A DNA stretch of 64,000 nt, taken from positions 344,916,650 to 344,980,649 of the forward strand of contig NC_064619.1 in the NCBI RefSeq assembly GCF_023898315.1. The letters are read 5' to 3'. Positions 45,231-57,064 of this stretch are shown piece by piece. This stretch comes from Schistocerca nitens (taxonomy: Eukaryota > Arthropoda > Insecta > Orthoptera > Acrididae). The first letter of the stretch is position 1; the number at the start of each line of letters is the position of its first letter. The notes beneath the pieces were generated by a model that worked only from the letters and a program-made list of their open reading frames with translations, was not told where the DNA came from and did no database searches. Position numbers and translations under genes: made by a program.

Positions 45231-45585
45231 GGGTGTGTTTGGCGTTAAGTATATTTTCCTTGTACTTCTAGATTTCACAAGAGGCTCTAATAAGTTTTCG
45301 TTTGGAGGTGTTGCTGTTAGCGCGACTCCTATGCGGGTATGTGGGCACTCACATGTAGGCAAGGCATCGGTGTGGCATTCGTCTGTTTCCTACGTGTGTG
45401 TGGCAAATGCGGCAACATGAGCTCTGACGACGTTATTGCCAAATGCGTCTAAACGGTACCAACGTGCTGTTGATCTTTTCTTGGCTGCTGGTGGGCAAAG
45501 AACGGTAGACATACAATGGAGAATGAAGAATATGTAGGAGCAGCACGTCTATCGAAATCCACCGTTGTGGAATGCTGGGCCAAGG

Positions 45586-45900
45586 TTCATGACAACGCAT
45601 GTCCTGTTATTGTCAATGTCGTAACGCAGAAGTTAACGCCAACTCATTTGGGAGGCATTCGACCACCAGCTCTATAGTCGTGGTTTCTCCTCATGCAATT
45701 ATCACACCTTCGGTCCCTTGAAAAGGTCTTGAAGGCTCGACATCTCCTGCTGGACGAGGGTGTACATCTGGCAGTGACGGACTTCTTCACGCTGCAGGAC
45801 ACAGTGTATTACCAAACGGGTATCTTTAACCTTGTGCGTCAGTGGGATGATTGCCTCACCACTCAAGGCGATTTTGCCTGTTTGCCATACCGATTCTGAA
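45586..45900 (+). pseudogene. Mariner-like transposase C-terminal fragment
   Basis: The phrase HDNACPVIVNVVTQKL carries the second catalytic D motif. After a frame change, LRSLEKVLKARHLLLDEGVHLAVTDFF and GIFNLVRQWDDCLTTQGDF match the mariner C-terminus (FGPLKxxLxGRxxxxDExV ... GIxxLxxxWxKCxxxxGDYVE). The final D motif (SPDLAP-D) is lost and no terminal repeats are seen. It belongs to a different mariner lineage from the intact copy at 8.6 kb. Confidence 0.7.
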
Positions 45901-46148
45901 CGGTAGCGCCTCCAAAAGGGAACTTCTTGATCGTCCATTATGCCATTTTGCGCCCGTTATCCACACTCATCTCATACTATTTTAGTATGGATACCCGAGA
46001 CTTTGCTGTTGTGTGCTGACACCAACCGCATCATCACCATCACATCATCATCAAGGCCTTATTTCCACTCGACATCATGTTATGCTTTCGTGAATTCAAG
46101 TCAGAAGATGAACGCTTGAACTACTCATCTGCACTGGATGCTAATGTA

Positions 46149-47443
46149 CACTATTGGCCATTAAAACTGCTACACCAAGAATAAATGCAGATGATAAACG
46201 GGTACTCATTGGACAAATATATTATACTAGAACTGACATGTGATTACATGTTCATGCAATTAGGGAGCATATATCCTGAGAAATCAGTACCCAGAACAAC
46301 CACCTATGGCCGTAATAACGACCTTGATACGCCTGGGCATTGAGTCGAACAGAGCTTGGATGGCGTGTACAGGTACAGCTGAGCATGCAGCTTCAACACG
46401 ATACCACAGTTCATCAAGAGTAGTGTCTGGCGAATAGTGACGAGCCAGTTGCTAGACCACCATTGACCAGACGTTTTCAATTGGCGAGAGATCTGGAGAA
46501 TGTGCTGGCCAGGGCAGCATTCGAACATTTTCTGTATCCAGAAACGACCGTACGGGACCTGCAACACGCGGCCGTGCATTATCCTACTGAAATGTAGGGT
46601 TTCCGCAGGGATCGAATGAAGGGTAGAGCCACGGGTCGTAACATACCTGAAATGTAACGTCCACTGTTCAAAATGCCGTCAATGCGAACAAGAGGTGACC
46701 GAGACTTGTAACCAATGGCACCCCTTACCATCACGCAGGGTGATAAGCCAATATGGCGATGACGAATACACGCTTCCAATGTGCGTTCACCGCGATGTCG
46801 CCAAACATGGATGCGACCATCATGATGCTGTAAACCTGGATTCATCCGAAAAAATGACGTTTTGCCATTCGTGCAACCAGGTTCGTCGTTGAGTACACCA
46901 TCGCAGGCGCTCCTGTCTGTGATGCAGCGTCAAGGCGTAACCGCAGCCATGGTCTCAGAGCTGATAGTCCATCCTGCTGCAAACGTCGTCGAACTGTTCG
47001 TGCAGATGTTCCGTATTACCCTCCTGAACCCACCGATTGCATATTCTGCTGACAGTCATTGGATCTCGACCAACGCAAGCAGCAATGTCGCGATATGATA
47101 AACCGCAATCCCGATAGGCTACAATCCGACCTTCAATCCGTCCTACAATCCGACCTACAATCCACAAGTCAGAAACGTGATGGTACGCATTTCTCCTCCT
47201 TACACGAGGCATCACAACAATGTTTCACCAGGCAACGCCGGTCAACTGCTGTTTGTGTATGAGAAATCGGTTGGAAACTTTATTCATGTCAGCAAGTTGT
47301 AGGTGTCGCCACCGGCGCCAACCTTATGTGAATGCTCTGAAAAGGTGATCATTTGCATATCACAGCATCTTCTTCCTGTCGGATAAATTTCGCGTCTGTA
47401 GCACGCCATCTTCGTGGTGTAGCAATTTTAATGGCCAGTAGTG
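46149..47443 (-). mobile_element. Second Tc1-like family, internally deleted
   Basis: A 1295-bp element with inverted ends (cactattggccattaaaact on the left; the complement of agcaattttaatggccagta on the right) flanked by TA (46147-46148 and 47444-47445). The sequence is unrelated to the copies at 0 and 17 kb beyond the general Tc1 plan. Confidence 0.92.
46286..47215 (-). pseudogene. Tc1-like transposase (DD34E spacing), broken and deleted
   Basis: It starts MMPRVRRRNAYHHVSD near 47215, with the helix-turn-helix GLSYRDIAACVGRDPMTVSR. A local tandem duplication of about 12-15 bp gives RIVGRIEGRIVA. The linker between GNTEH and TLHHRQERLRW is much shorter than in Tc1 proteins, so about 60 residues seem deleted. 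The first D is read in VIFSDESRF and the second in FQ-stop-DNARPRV, with a TAG in place of a Gln codon. The catalytic E is in SPDLSPIENVW, 34 residues after D. Other frame changes are present. Confidence 0.85.
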
Positions 47444-47486
47444 TATATATAAAGAACAAATTCTCGCTAAACATAACACTTAATAT

Positions 47487-47555
47487 AATTCTGCAGGCTT
47501 TCCCGGCGATCTGTTGACATTTTCTAAAAACGGGACTTCTGCCGGATGTTCGCGT
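47487..47555. mobile_element. 69-bp insertion with 15-bp target duplication
   Basis: The segment aattctgcaggctttcccgg to gccggatgttcgcgt is bounded by cataacacttaatat at 47472-47486 and 47556-47570, a perfect 15-bp direct repeat. It has no terminal inverted repeat, tRNA head or A tail. It is probably a strongly 5'-truncated retroposon, perhaps Penelope-like. Confidence 0.75.
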
Positions 47556-47978
47556 CATAACACTTAATATTTGTGAAAAATGACTTGATTCGCTCAGAGC
47601 AAGTTATGACCAAGTGAAAGATATTGCAAGTCGTCCTCCTTACGTGCAGAGATTCACGAAACCACCTCTGTCCGATATCCACCTTCGGGTAAGTCGAAGC
47701 GACATGTGTTTACCGCGACTTCCAGAGACACCAGAAATGTCACAACGTAATTTCAGGTGGATGCCGGATGGCTCCTCCAATAATGTTCTGTGACACGGCT
47801 TCCTACTTGGGAGATTAATTCGTGAATTGGTCATTAGATTGTTTATACAGAATGTTTAAAAAAAGGGTCATATATTCCTACCGCAGGTAGAGTTGGGCAA
47901 AATTAGAAGTTCCTCTGACGAAATACCGGATAACCAACACCTGCTGAGATACGGACCAATCTGTCTTCTCAGTCCCAC

Positions 47979-48860
47979 GTGTCTGTTACGGAAGATAAAC
48001 TAAGCCTGTCAACGAACAAATCCACCGTACGTCGTGGGCAAAGAAGCGTCCTGCTTCGACTATCTGGGGCCTTCAGCGCCACGCCAGTCGATGTACTATG
48101 CATCCTGCTGGATATCTACCAGACAGACATAACAATCCGATATCGTGCGGCTATGTACTGGCTTAGAATGGGGAGCTTGACCAAGTTCGGCAGATCACTG
48201 GTGTACCATATGAAAAAACACGCCAACCCAGAGCAAGGCGAGTAGATACCTGGCAGGGTGAGTGGGACATAGTAGTAAGGGCCGCCGAGTATACAATTTC
48301 TTCCCTGATATCAGGGAAAGACTAAAACTAAAACATGTCGACCTCAGCCGCAGTATGGTGTCTTTTCTGACAGGTCACGGCCTCTATCGCATTGACCTGA
48401 GTAGCGTGAATCTGGAACAGACTACTAGGTGCAAGTATGGGGAAGAAGATTCCCCTGAACACACTGTCTTTTTCTGCAGGCAGCACACTGTATGACATAT
48501 TGCGAAATATGACCAGTGGACGGAACTAAACACAATGACCAACGAAACATCAAAGAATATGTACACGGATTACCTCCGCAATAGACCGTACTGAAGGCAA
48601 GCCGGCGCACAACGACAGCAGAGTGCTCACGGGATGGATGACAGCACTGATACCACCAGTGACGCCGACACTGGCATTGACACGGAAACCGAGTCAAATT
48701 ACGAAACTGATCCTGTTAATGAACTCGTACTAGAGGTATCTCACGGTGATAATCCATAGTGGTATCCCGCAACAAAACAGACCCCATCAGCAACAGTACA
48801 GGCCGAGAATGGTGCAAATGCCGTAATTACATCTAGAATCACCCAGCACCAAATTGTAAA
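47979..48860 (+). pseudogene. R1-type LINE, C-terminal part
   Basis: QRSVLLRLSGAFSATPVDVLCILLDIYQTDITI, then RRVYNFFPDIRERLKLKHV, TGHGLYRIDL and RCKYGEEDSPEHTVFFC: this series, closing with the C-x-x-G ... H-x-x-x-x-C pattern, is typical of the C-terminus of R1 and related LINEs. A stop at 48243-48245 and a frame change separate the two open parts. An acidic tail (DDSTDTTSDADTGIDTETES) continues to about 48760. No RT core is present upstream. Confidence 0.72.
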
Positions 48861-49284
48861 TATTATATAATCGGCTTAGGTATTGATAAGATAGACATAG
48901 ACAGGGAATTGTGGGTGGCGGTCAGCGACTTGAAGAACATTTGACTTGAAGACCCTGGCTCCCACCCACAAACAGGTAGCGGCAATCTCTCCACCCTATT
49001 CTTTCCTATCTTCCTCTTTTCTTTCTTCTTAAGAGAATAAGATTTTTGTATTTGCATTTTCTTTCCCACAGTACTTAGTTTGAGTTTTTAAAATACTGCA
49101 CCACAAAAAGAAAGTACAGTACGACAGGGGCTGGATCTGGGACGGACCAGACAGGGACCACAGTGGGACCTCGCCGCCTGTCGCAGCGGGCAAGAGGCTA
49201 CAATAATAATTCATAGAAATATTAAGACCTATGATAAGACAATCAGACGATGCAAAATTGTTGAGGCTTTCTTGGCCACTTGTT

Positions 49285-49334
49285 GACAAACTGCCTATTG
49301 GCTTCTGGAGACAGAAGCCAATAGGCAGTTTGTC
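49285..49334. repeat. Perfect 23-bp stem, 4-nt loop hairpin
   Basis: Arms 49285-49307 and 49312-49334 (gacaaactgcctattggctt and its complement) pair perfectly around gaga. The sequence caatcagacgatg occurs just outside on both sides (about 49241 and 49335) as a direct repeat. Confidence 0.95.
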
Positions 49335-49559
49335 AATCAGACGATGGGTCAATAAAGAAAAGCAGCAAGTGAAAATAAAAATTCCAATACACTTCATTCT
49401 TTTGGCTACAAAACTCTATTTTTCAACATAACCCCCCCCCCCCCTTCAACACAACGGCCTTAACACCATCTTACTGAGAGGACCTGCATGCCTGCATGGT
49501 ACCACTCTACTCGTCGAGGTCGGAGGCAACGTTTTGATGCATCAATAGCCTCCCAAGTT

Positions 49560-50015
49560 GTGCACCTGGGTGTTTGATTGTAATCCGGCGATCATCTCGA
49601 ATGAGACTGTCCGCACATTCCAACACTGCAGCAGTCACAGCTATGTGCGCGCGGCCGGCACACGGGAGATCGTACAGGTTTGCCCGGCCTAGTTGTTATG
49701 ACAGACGGATCGTCCAACGACTCGCCGTGCTTTTTCTCACTTCCAGGTCTCCGTACGTATTCTGCAAGCGCCTATGATTATCTGCGATGCTTTGGTTTTC
49801 CGTCAAAAGAAACCCAATGACAGCTCTCTGCTTGGAATACATCCATTACAGAGACCATCTTAAAGGTTACATATAGTGCCACCACCTATCGGAACTTCAT
49901 GAAACTGTAGGGGCTGCAGCAGGAATACACCTTGGTGTCCCACAACAAATTCCGCATGTTTTTCAACCGAAATTGGGCAAGAAAAAAATATGTTGAATTA
50001 CTTGTTGAACGCTTC
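49560..50015 (-). pseudogene. Mariner relic, 5' part
   Basis: The minus strand starts with a worn terminal repeat (gttcaacaagtaattcaaca, compare gttcaataagtaatgcaaca in the intact mariner). It continues through a leader to MVSVMDV near 49860, NHRRLQNTYGDLEVRKSTASRW and RDDRRITIKHPGAQL. These match the N-terminal region of the 8.6-kb transposase (HRRLQNVYGDLAVDKSTVSRW, RDDRRITIKQLSAQL). The catalytic part is absent. It is older, with several breaks. Confidence 0.82.
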
Positions 50016-50026
50016 TAATAAAAGTA

Positions 50027-50700
50027 CAAGGGCTAATCAAAAACTAAGGACCGATAGGTCACGAAACGGAAACGACAGGGTGTTGGGCAGTGTCTCTAGT
50101 ACGTCTGTCGATAGCACTACGTGGGTCGTTTCAGTTCTGTGTACATAGTGAGATCGCTATAACAATATCGCTGTAACAATAGTGTCTCCCGCCAAGTATG
50201 GCTGCCCGCTGCGAGATTTCGCCTAATTTCATGCAACCTCACATAAATAGCTGTCATGCATTTCCTTCTTCATGAAAATTCTCGACCGCACTCTGTAGGA
50301 TATTGAGGACGCCCATGTAGTGTTTTCGATGGGAAGTGCCTGATCACGCCTCTCCAGCGTTTTCGATGGTAAGTGTTTGGTCACACACCACACAGCGCAG
50401 ATTTGCTCCCTTTGATGTTCATGTCTGCTCATAAGAACCGCTGGCTATGAAAACAACATTTTGGCACAGACAATGAGCTGCGCACTAACGTAGAAAAGAG
50501 GCGGAAACCACAGGCGACTGACTTCTATTACGAGGGTATTGAAAATTTGGTACGATGCTTTGTCAAATATCGAAGTCGGAGTAGGGACTGTAGAGAAGTA
50601 GCTGGAAGGTCTGCCAAACTCTTGCAAATAAAACATTTTTGTTTTTCATTGTGGTTTCCATTTCGCGACCAGTTGGGTGGTTCTTTCTGAATAGCCCTCT
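50027..50700 (+). mobile_element. Mariner-type deletion derivative
   Basis: Related, diverged ends of about 50 bp (aagggctaatcaaaaactaa on the left; complement of tctttctgaatagccctct on the right) are flanked by TA (50025-50026, 50701-50702). Near the right end a decayed piece, ITRVLKIWYDALSNIEVGVGTVEK, resembles a mariner C-terminus (EGIxKLVxRxDKCxNxxGDYVEK). The catalytic region is lost. It sits directly beside the mariner relic at 49560-50015. Confidence 0.7.
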
Positions 50701-50929
50701 TAAGTAATCAGTAAAAGATGATCAGCCACCACAAGAAACTTGCAATCGTATCATGACACAAACGGATGTAACATATGTTGAGCAATGACAGGTTGAGAAT
50801 CCACGTTCCCCTCTCCAATGTAAAATAGTAAAGATTGTCAAAATGTCCAAACCATTAAATATCGAAGTATTCAGTGCTGTAAATGATCCGCAACGTTTGC
50901 TTTTATCCCTGGTATGTGACGTGTCGGTG

Positions 50930-51197
50930 ACGACAGGGCGAGCACTTGGCGGCCGCGGGCGAGGCGAAGCCCCCGGGGCGGCGGGTGTCGAATGTGGAGC
51001 AGCGGCCGGCCGGCCCGGCCTGGCCCGCCGAGGTGCCGTCAGGAGGCGCCGTGACGTCACGGCGGGGCTGCGCGCTCGGCGCTCGGCGGGCGGCGGTCCG
51101 CGCGGCGGCCGCAGTGTGTGTGCTGTTGGGAGTGCGCGCGCACGTCCGTCCGCCAGAGACGAGCACAGCCGACAGCCGACAGCCGAGAGTCGCAGAG
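50930..51197 (+). promoter_or_regulatory. CpG-dense promoter/5'UTR of the candidate host gene
   Basis: The sequence turns abruptly GC- and CpG-rich at about 50930 (cttggcggccgcgggcgagg), in strong contrast to the AT-rich flanks. No TATA box is seen near the expected start, as in broad CpG-type promoters. A short triplicate, acagccgacagccgacagcc, lies just before the ATG. The transcription start cannot be placed from sequence alone. Confidence 0.55.
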
Positions 51198-51434
51198 ATG
51201 GCCGCGCCGCGCATGTCCTGCATGGAGGAGGAGAGCCTCCGCGAGCGCCTGCGCGCCGCACTCCTCAAGCAGTGCGCCGACCTCCTGGTCGCTTCCGCCG
51301 CCCACGCCCCCCTCGCCGCCTCCGCCTCCAACGCTTCCGCGGCGCCGGGGGCGGCGGGGGCGGCGCCGCCGTCGCCCTCGTCGCCCGCCCCCAGGCTGAG
51401 CAGGGACGGCTTCCGACGCGCGTTCCTCGACAAG
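51198..51434 (+). CDS. Candidate host gene, first coding exon (79 codons)
   Basis: The proposed start is the ATG at 51198 (cgcagagATGg; purine at -3 and G at +4). The open frame continues MAAPRMSCMEEESLRERLRAALLKQCADLL, then an Ala/Pro/Ser-rich low-complexity stretch (about residues 31-64), then RLSRDGFRRAFLDK, and meets a good donor AAG|GTAGGC at 51434/51435 after exactly 79 codons (phase 0). The first part looks helical. I do not recognise the family. Other frames through this block are open on both strands because of its base composition, so the frame choice rests on the start context and the splice donor. The next exon is not found within the window. Confidence 0.5.
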
Positions 51435-54400
51435 GTAGGCCAGGCCCAGACAACAGACGGGAGCATCACCCGTGGCGCTGTAGCAGGTCGCAGAGGAGAG
51501 ACGCAGAGGTCGTTGCAAAATCGCGAAAGACGCAGTACACTACCCACACTTCAAACTGTTCACAAAACCACAACTGTAGCTTTTCTCGCAGTTATTCGGT
51601 AACACGAAGTATATATTATTTTAATTAGGGATGAAGACATTGTAGGGGATTATATGGACTACGTTGAAGTAGACAAAGAGCACTTGGCGAAAACAGAAAG
51701 GACTACGGAATTCGTATGGCTAACATCGCAAAAACAGATAGCCCCTTTTTCAATTCTCTCTTATTTAAAAATAGTTTTTCTGTCATGAAACGAAACAAAA
51801 TTACCTGTTGTCCGTGTGCTTAGGACCAGACAGACTCTCCTTACTCTCGTTTACTTATACTTTTTTTCGTCTACACATGACAATGTGGAGAAATGGACTA
51901 AAATTAAGCTAATGGATTAGAAAAAAACATGTGTCATCACTGTCAAAATCGCTTCGCAAAGAAACAAGAGTCTTTGCAGTATACAAGCTTTGCTTGAGTA
52001 TGATTATGACAAGTGCATACAACAGAATCAAAACAATGTTTTTTTATGTTTTCAGTTAAAAAGCTATGTGTATCTTGCGTCATGTATTCGGGTGTTGGCG
52101 TCGATGAAACTTATGGTTTAACAGAAAATAATGCAAAGTATTACCTGAAGCGTGACACGAAATTGTACTATTTTCTGCCTCTGTTCCGGATGACTAGGAA
52201 GACAAATAATAGATTTATCTCTTTCTCGAGCACTCGACGACAAACTGCGGACGGTTATCATCCTAACTACATTTATAATAGCTGCGCATTAGCGTGCTAC
52301 AGATGTAAGAACAGTTTAGCAAGTACGTGAGACTGTATGATCGCAATGTGCTGCAAGAAATGCAAGACGTAACTGAAAAAGAGCGGCATTTCTTCTCTGC
52401 ATATAACCATTCACATAGCAGCAATTGTATTCCTCGTAGAAGGCTCTTCACAGTGGGATACATATGGAGAAAAGTCTTTTATAATAATTACGTAGCTGAA
52501 GGAGACGAATATTTCAACTGAAGAAACCATCACGGATCCACATCTAAAAGTCTTATTTGGTGATATATTAGGACCTCCTTTTATACCTGATATAACCTGT
52601 GGCGGAATTATTTAGCTCTTGATTACTTAATAGCGTCTGAACTACATTAACTCAATTCGGCGGGCGAGCACAGTTCACTGTAATTGTACGAATAGAAGAC
52701 AATGCTTTCTTGAAATTTTACCGACGGATTTTCAAAATACAAGAAATCCATGTCAGACTCAATAACAAAGCAGAACCTGACAGCATGTGTGAGTCCCATC
52801 ACGTGGAAGGTTTTATTCTGTGTGTCTGTTGTTCATAGGCTTCGACGTACATCGGCCGAAAAATACGAAGTGACCAAGGAACAGCGGCCAATATTCAAGG
52901 ATACAAAAGGAGGAGTCATTCGAGGCAAAAAAAGTACAGTAAACATGGAATATGAAATTGGTACCTTACGAGCTATGAGGAGTTCTCCATCTTCGATAAC
53001 GTGAGACAAATCTCTTCAGCTGCAAACGTTCTATCTTACATAGTCTGAGAGGTGAGAGTATGGACCAAAACAAGAAAAAAGTAAACATGGCCTCTAAAGC
53101 GCGTACCTTTAGAGCTATGAACACCTGTTTATCTTCACTACAGCAAAACACGTTTCTACTGTAGAAAGTGCTCATCGCTCATGTTTACTATCCGTTTTTG
53201 CTTCGAATGATCGATCCTGTCATATCTCTGAATATTGACCATTCCTCCTGGGACGTCCTGTATAGTGATCAGCTGTATGTCATTATCAACGTACCTTTCT
53301 AAACATTCAACGTCTAACAGCAGCATGACGTGATATTGCCTATAATAATTGACTTCAGATCAGTAATTAACCTCTTCTGAAACATCAATTAAAACGAAAA
53401 GCAACAACAACAATGAACTTGGTAATTTCTCATGTACTGTGAGTGACAAATACTATCTTTCTATTCCGTGAATCACTTTGGAAAAAGACGGCGTCACGGT
53501 TTGTTCTTATCTTTCCTCGTTTCTTTAACTCCAATGTATTAAAGTTCTGTTGAATTCTAATCCAATTACATCAGTGGTCCGTCTTTACACTTGTCTGCCG
53601 TACCAACTGGAAAGTATTTCTTCATTAAATGACCAAATACCCAGCTGATTTAGAGTACGGCGTTGAATCTGAATGGTTTTTATTTCGTACTAACGCATGG
53701 CCCCATATGTGTACAATATGATAATCCAGACAATACCTATCTGGCCAGTGGAGTTCGCCCCTCGCGAACGTTGTGACGCCGCTGTTGTTGCCGCCAGCAA
53801 ACAAAAATAGAGGCACAAGAAATTGAACGCCACTTTCACCGCTCCCAATACTTAATGGTGTCTCGCAGACGGCCAGCAACAGCCACCGAAATTCACGCCC
53901 GCCTCGGTGTTTATGGAGGGTAGAACACCTTCACCGGATCGACTATTAGAGATATTGTGCCATCTTTAAGGTATCTCTTTCCAGAAGGTTCCTTGTGCTT
54001 CGCAGAAATGGCCGTAAAGTGGAACTCTTACATGAGCGCATAAGTCGTCTGCAATCAGAGCCGTTTGGAAAGTTGTTCGTTTACCGATTTGCAATCTTCA
54101 TATCTCGCACTGACTAAAGCCTTGGCACATTTCCTGCGTACCAACGTAACTGGGCGCTCTACATCGCCGTAATTTAGTTCGGTTAGTTTCCTACACATAT
54201 TAATTAGTAGCACGGATCTCGTTTAATAATGGAAAGACATTTTCATGAGCTTCATTACATTCCACTAGACACATTTTTGTTATATTGTCTTATCTACAAT
54301 TTATGACAGCAAACATGTACAAAACATACAGTCTTCATGCGGCTTCACACAGTACAGTATAATAAAGATCTATGAAAGACTTTCGTTTACATGACTAATC

Positions 54401-55574
54401 GATTAACAGCTCCTGAGGTATGATAGATAAACTAAGTGAAAATAACCATTAATTACTGGGCAAATTGGATGCATTTCTCAGTTCTTGCTACTTGCGTGGT
54501 AACAGTGTATCCTAGATAATACGAAGATCAAAGTTTAGTAAAATCGAAATACGTGCTGAATAACCTGTTGCAGTGACAGAGTGTGGGCTTTCATCAGAAA
54601 GGATTGGGATTCAAAGCACCGACCTAGATTTACGTATTCCTTAGTTTACGCTCGGGCGGATACTGGGACGGTTCGTTTAAATAAGTCGTGATCGATTCCC
54701 TTCTGCTTCGTTGCCCGTTATAATTGTGCGTCCTCTCCATTGGCCTCAAAGTTGACACCGCCGATCTTAGCCTAGCTTCCTCCTAGCTCCGAATGAGACA
54801 CCAGATTTAAGGCATTTCTGTCTCAAGTGATTGCATAGTGTTTTATTTTGTGGCCTTTTCGAAGTCAATGCTTTACTTGTTGTATTAGACAGCTTACAGA
54901 CAATTACCAGTAAATAGTTTCAGAGGCTGCGTTATTGAACTGCTTAGCGGTCTATGTGAACATGTAGGTTTCATTACGGCAGTGGCATCTTGGTGTGTAC
55001 CCTTTATTGCACCTCCTATTCTTATCGAGCAGTCAGTTATTGTTGTTGTTATTGTTGTTCTTGTTCTTGTGTTGTTCATTTGCAATATACCAGAAGAAAG
55101 GTACGGTGCTTCATAAGGAAATTAGTGATGTTTTCAAAATGACTTTCGCATAGCCATTTCCATTCACCTGAAACTTCCGATTATTCATTTCTGTATATAC
55201 CGAAAACTTCCTTCGAGTACAGTTTTATCATCATCGGGTTGTGCACAAGCTAAATATACGTCACGTTTATTAATATAATTTTAAAAATTACTACGACATC
55301 TGTAAGTCGCTGACGCTGCATTGGAGCTAGTGAAGACGTTTTTTGAATAGTACCAAAACCACTATGTGACTTGACGCACCATTGGATCAAGTGAATATGT
55401 TTCGTGAATAGTACCAAAACATTTGCGTGACTGAGTCTCATGTAACGGGCAAACCGCAGACTACATTTACGCTTGGAGACGTAGGAACATACTAAAAATT
55501 CAGCAAAGAACCATTGAATGTAGAGGGATGTTTATCAAGTGACAGTTGCAGAAACTTTGGACCTACTGTGAGAC
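51435..55574. other. Possible first intron, no feature recognised
   Basis: About 4 kb of AT-rich DNA. Two short related pieces (about 52930-52990 and 53070-53130, both with gtaaacatgg and agagctatga/cgagctatga) suggest a minor repeat. None of the short frames has a known domain. Confidence 0.45.
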
Positions 55575-55772
55575 GCCGGCCGTTGTGGCCGAGCGGTTCT
55601 AGGCGCTTCACTCCGGAACAGCGATGCTGCTACGGTCGCAGGTTCGAATCCTGCCTCGGGTATGGATATGTGATGCCCTTAGGTTAGTTCGGTTTAAGTA
55701 GTTCTAAGTCTAGGGAACTGGTAACCTCAGATGTTAAGTCCCATAGTGCTAAGAGCTATTTGAACCAATTTT
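55575..55772 (+). mobile_element. SINE family A, copy 8
   Basis: Full-length plus-strand copy, gccggccgttgtggccgagc to tatttgaaccaatttt. It is flanked by tactgtgagac at 55564-55574 and 55773-55783, a perfect 11-bp target duplication. Confidence 0.95.
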
Positions 55773-55783
55773 TACTGTGAGAC

Positions 55784-56529
55784 ACAGGGGTTACGGTTGG
55801 GAATTACTTCCTTAAAATCCGCTAAGAGCTGGGCACAGACAAGCAAGTCGACCCAAAACAAGTGTCCAAAAGGAACAATTTATGTTTTAGTTCGCTACGA
55901 CATGTTCCGATGTAATGTCCTTACTGCAATAAGACATACTTGCGGTACAGTAACATCGATTTGCGGGAGGCTAGTGTATGTGTGTACTGAGCTCCGCTGA
56001 AGAGAAAGTTGTTGATAAATGTAAGGGAGGCATATGGAGACGCTAAATAAATTAGCAGAACTGGTAGTTATATGTATACTAAAAGTGTTCTTAAATCCAC
56101 TTTATATCGTACCAGCGTATGTTTTAGTAACCACACCTATCCATGTTATACTAGCGCTGTATATGGTACACCATAAAGTAGCTGTCGTCCAAGTATATAG
56201 ACGTGGGATTGAATATTTACGCCTCTGTTAAGTTATAAGAGCGGTCAGTGTGTGTGTCACAGGGCGGAACACAGTGTAATGCCCAGTGCCGTTAGAAGTT
56301 CTTTCTTGGTATGAGGGTTGCACCGTGGTACACTCAGAAGCAACTGGAAGAAATCTAGCTGCTCGCAAGGAGAGGTCCCTGGGGGTGGGACTGACTTTTT
56401 GAAATCACATATCCATTGGTGTAGTTTAGGGTTCCAAGTGCCACATCCTGCACGAGTTAGCCCTCGTTTGCGTGTAATCGTTAAAACAAAATTTTCATTC
56501 TTTTTGTGATTGACGAGACCTTTAAAATT
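55784..56529. other. Unassigned sequence
   Basis: No gene or repeat is recognised. Short frames only. Confidence 0.5.
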
Positions 56530-56830
56530 ATCATTACTTTCTAAGCGGTGCCGTAGCGTAGAGTTTAACTTATGCAGATAATGTTCAGAAGATTTTGGGT
56601 TCGAATTCTGTTGGCTGTAATCTATTTGGTCCTTATCGAAATGAATGTGATCGTTATTTAACATACATTATTTGATTTAATTATGATTTGTTTGATTTTT
56701 AATCCTTTACCTTGCCTTTCTAATCACTGTATTAACTTTCTCCTTTGCTCTCATTTTTTACTTCATTTTCTTCATTTTTCATTTAGAATCTATGTCCATG
56801 TGATTTTAATTATTTTTATCTATCGTGATA
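56530..56830 (+). mobile_element. SINE family G (tRNA-like head), plus copy
   Basis: The head has gtgccgtagcgtagagttta and the B box gggttcgaattc. The tail is T-rich with gctctcattttttacttc and atgtccatgtgattttaa. A related copy in the opposite direction follows at 57065-57362. The limits are approximate. Confidence 0.65.
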
Positions 56831-57064
56831 TTTAAGTAATTGAAAATACCGATCGATAACACAAAAAACAGAAGATGCATAATTTATAGCGGCTTGCAAT
56901 GGTGTCAAAAATTTACTTTTCGTTACAACTTGTAAAGTTTTTGGATGGTAATCGTCATACAAACGTTTCAAACTGTAATTCTTCTCGTACTGTGGACAAA
57001 ATAACGTAGATTAAGATTTGAACGAAACAACCTTCATAAACAACGGAAATGGAAGAAATTATAC

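Noticed and set aside
44987-45420. Open frames rich in Cys-Val or Thr-His
   Set aside because: They are translations of the TG microsatellite.
50722-51628. Long overlapping frames on both strands of the CpG block
   Set aside because: Frames of up to 261 codons arise from stop-poor GC-rich sequence. Only the frame with the ATG at 51198 has both a good start context and a matching splice donor.
55329-55450. Tandem duplication of about 61 bp
   Set aside because: Two related units sharing gaatagtaccaaaac are visible, but they are diverged and isolated, and nothing suggests function.
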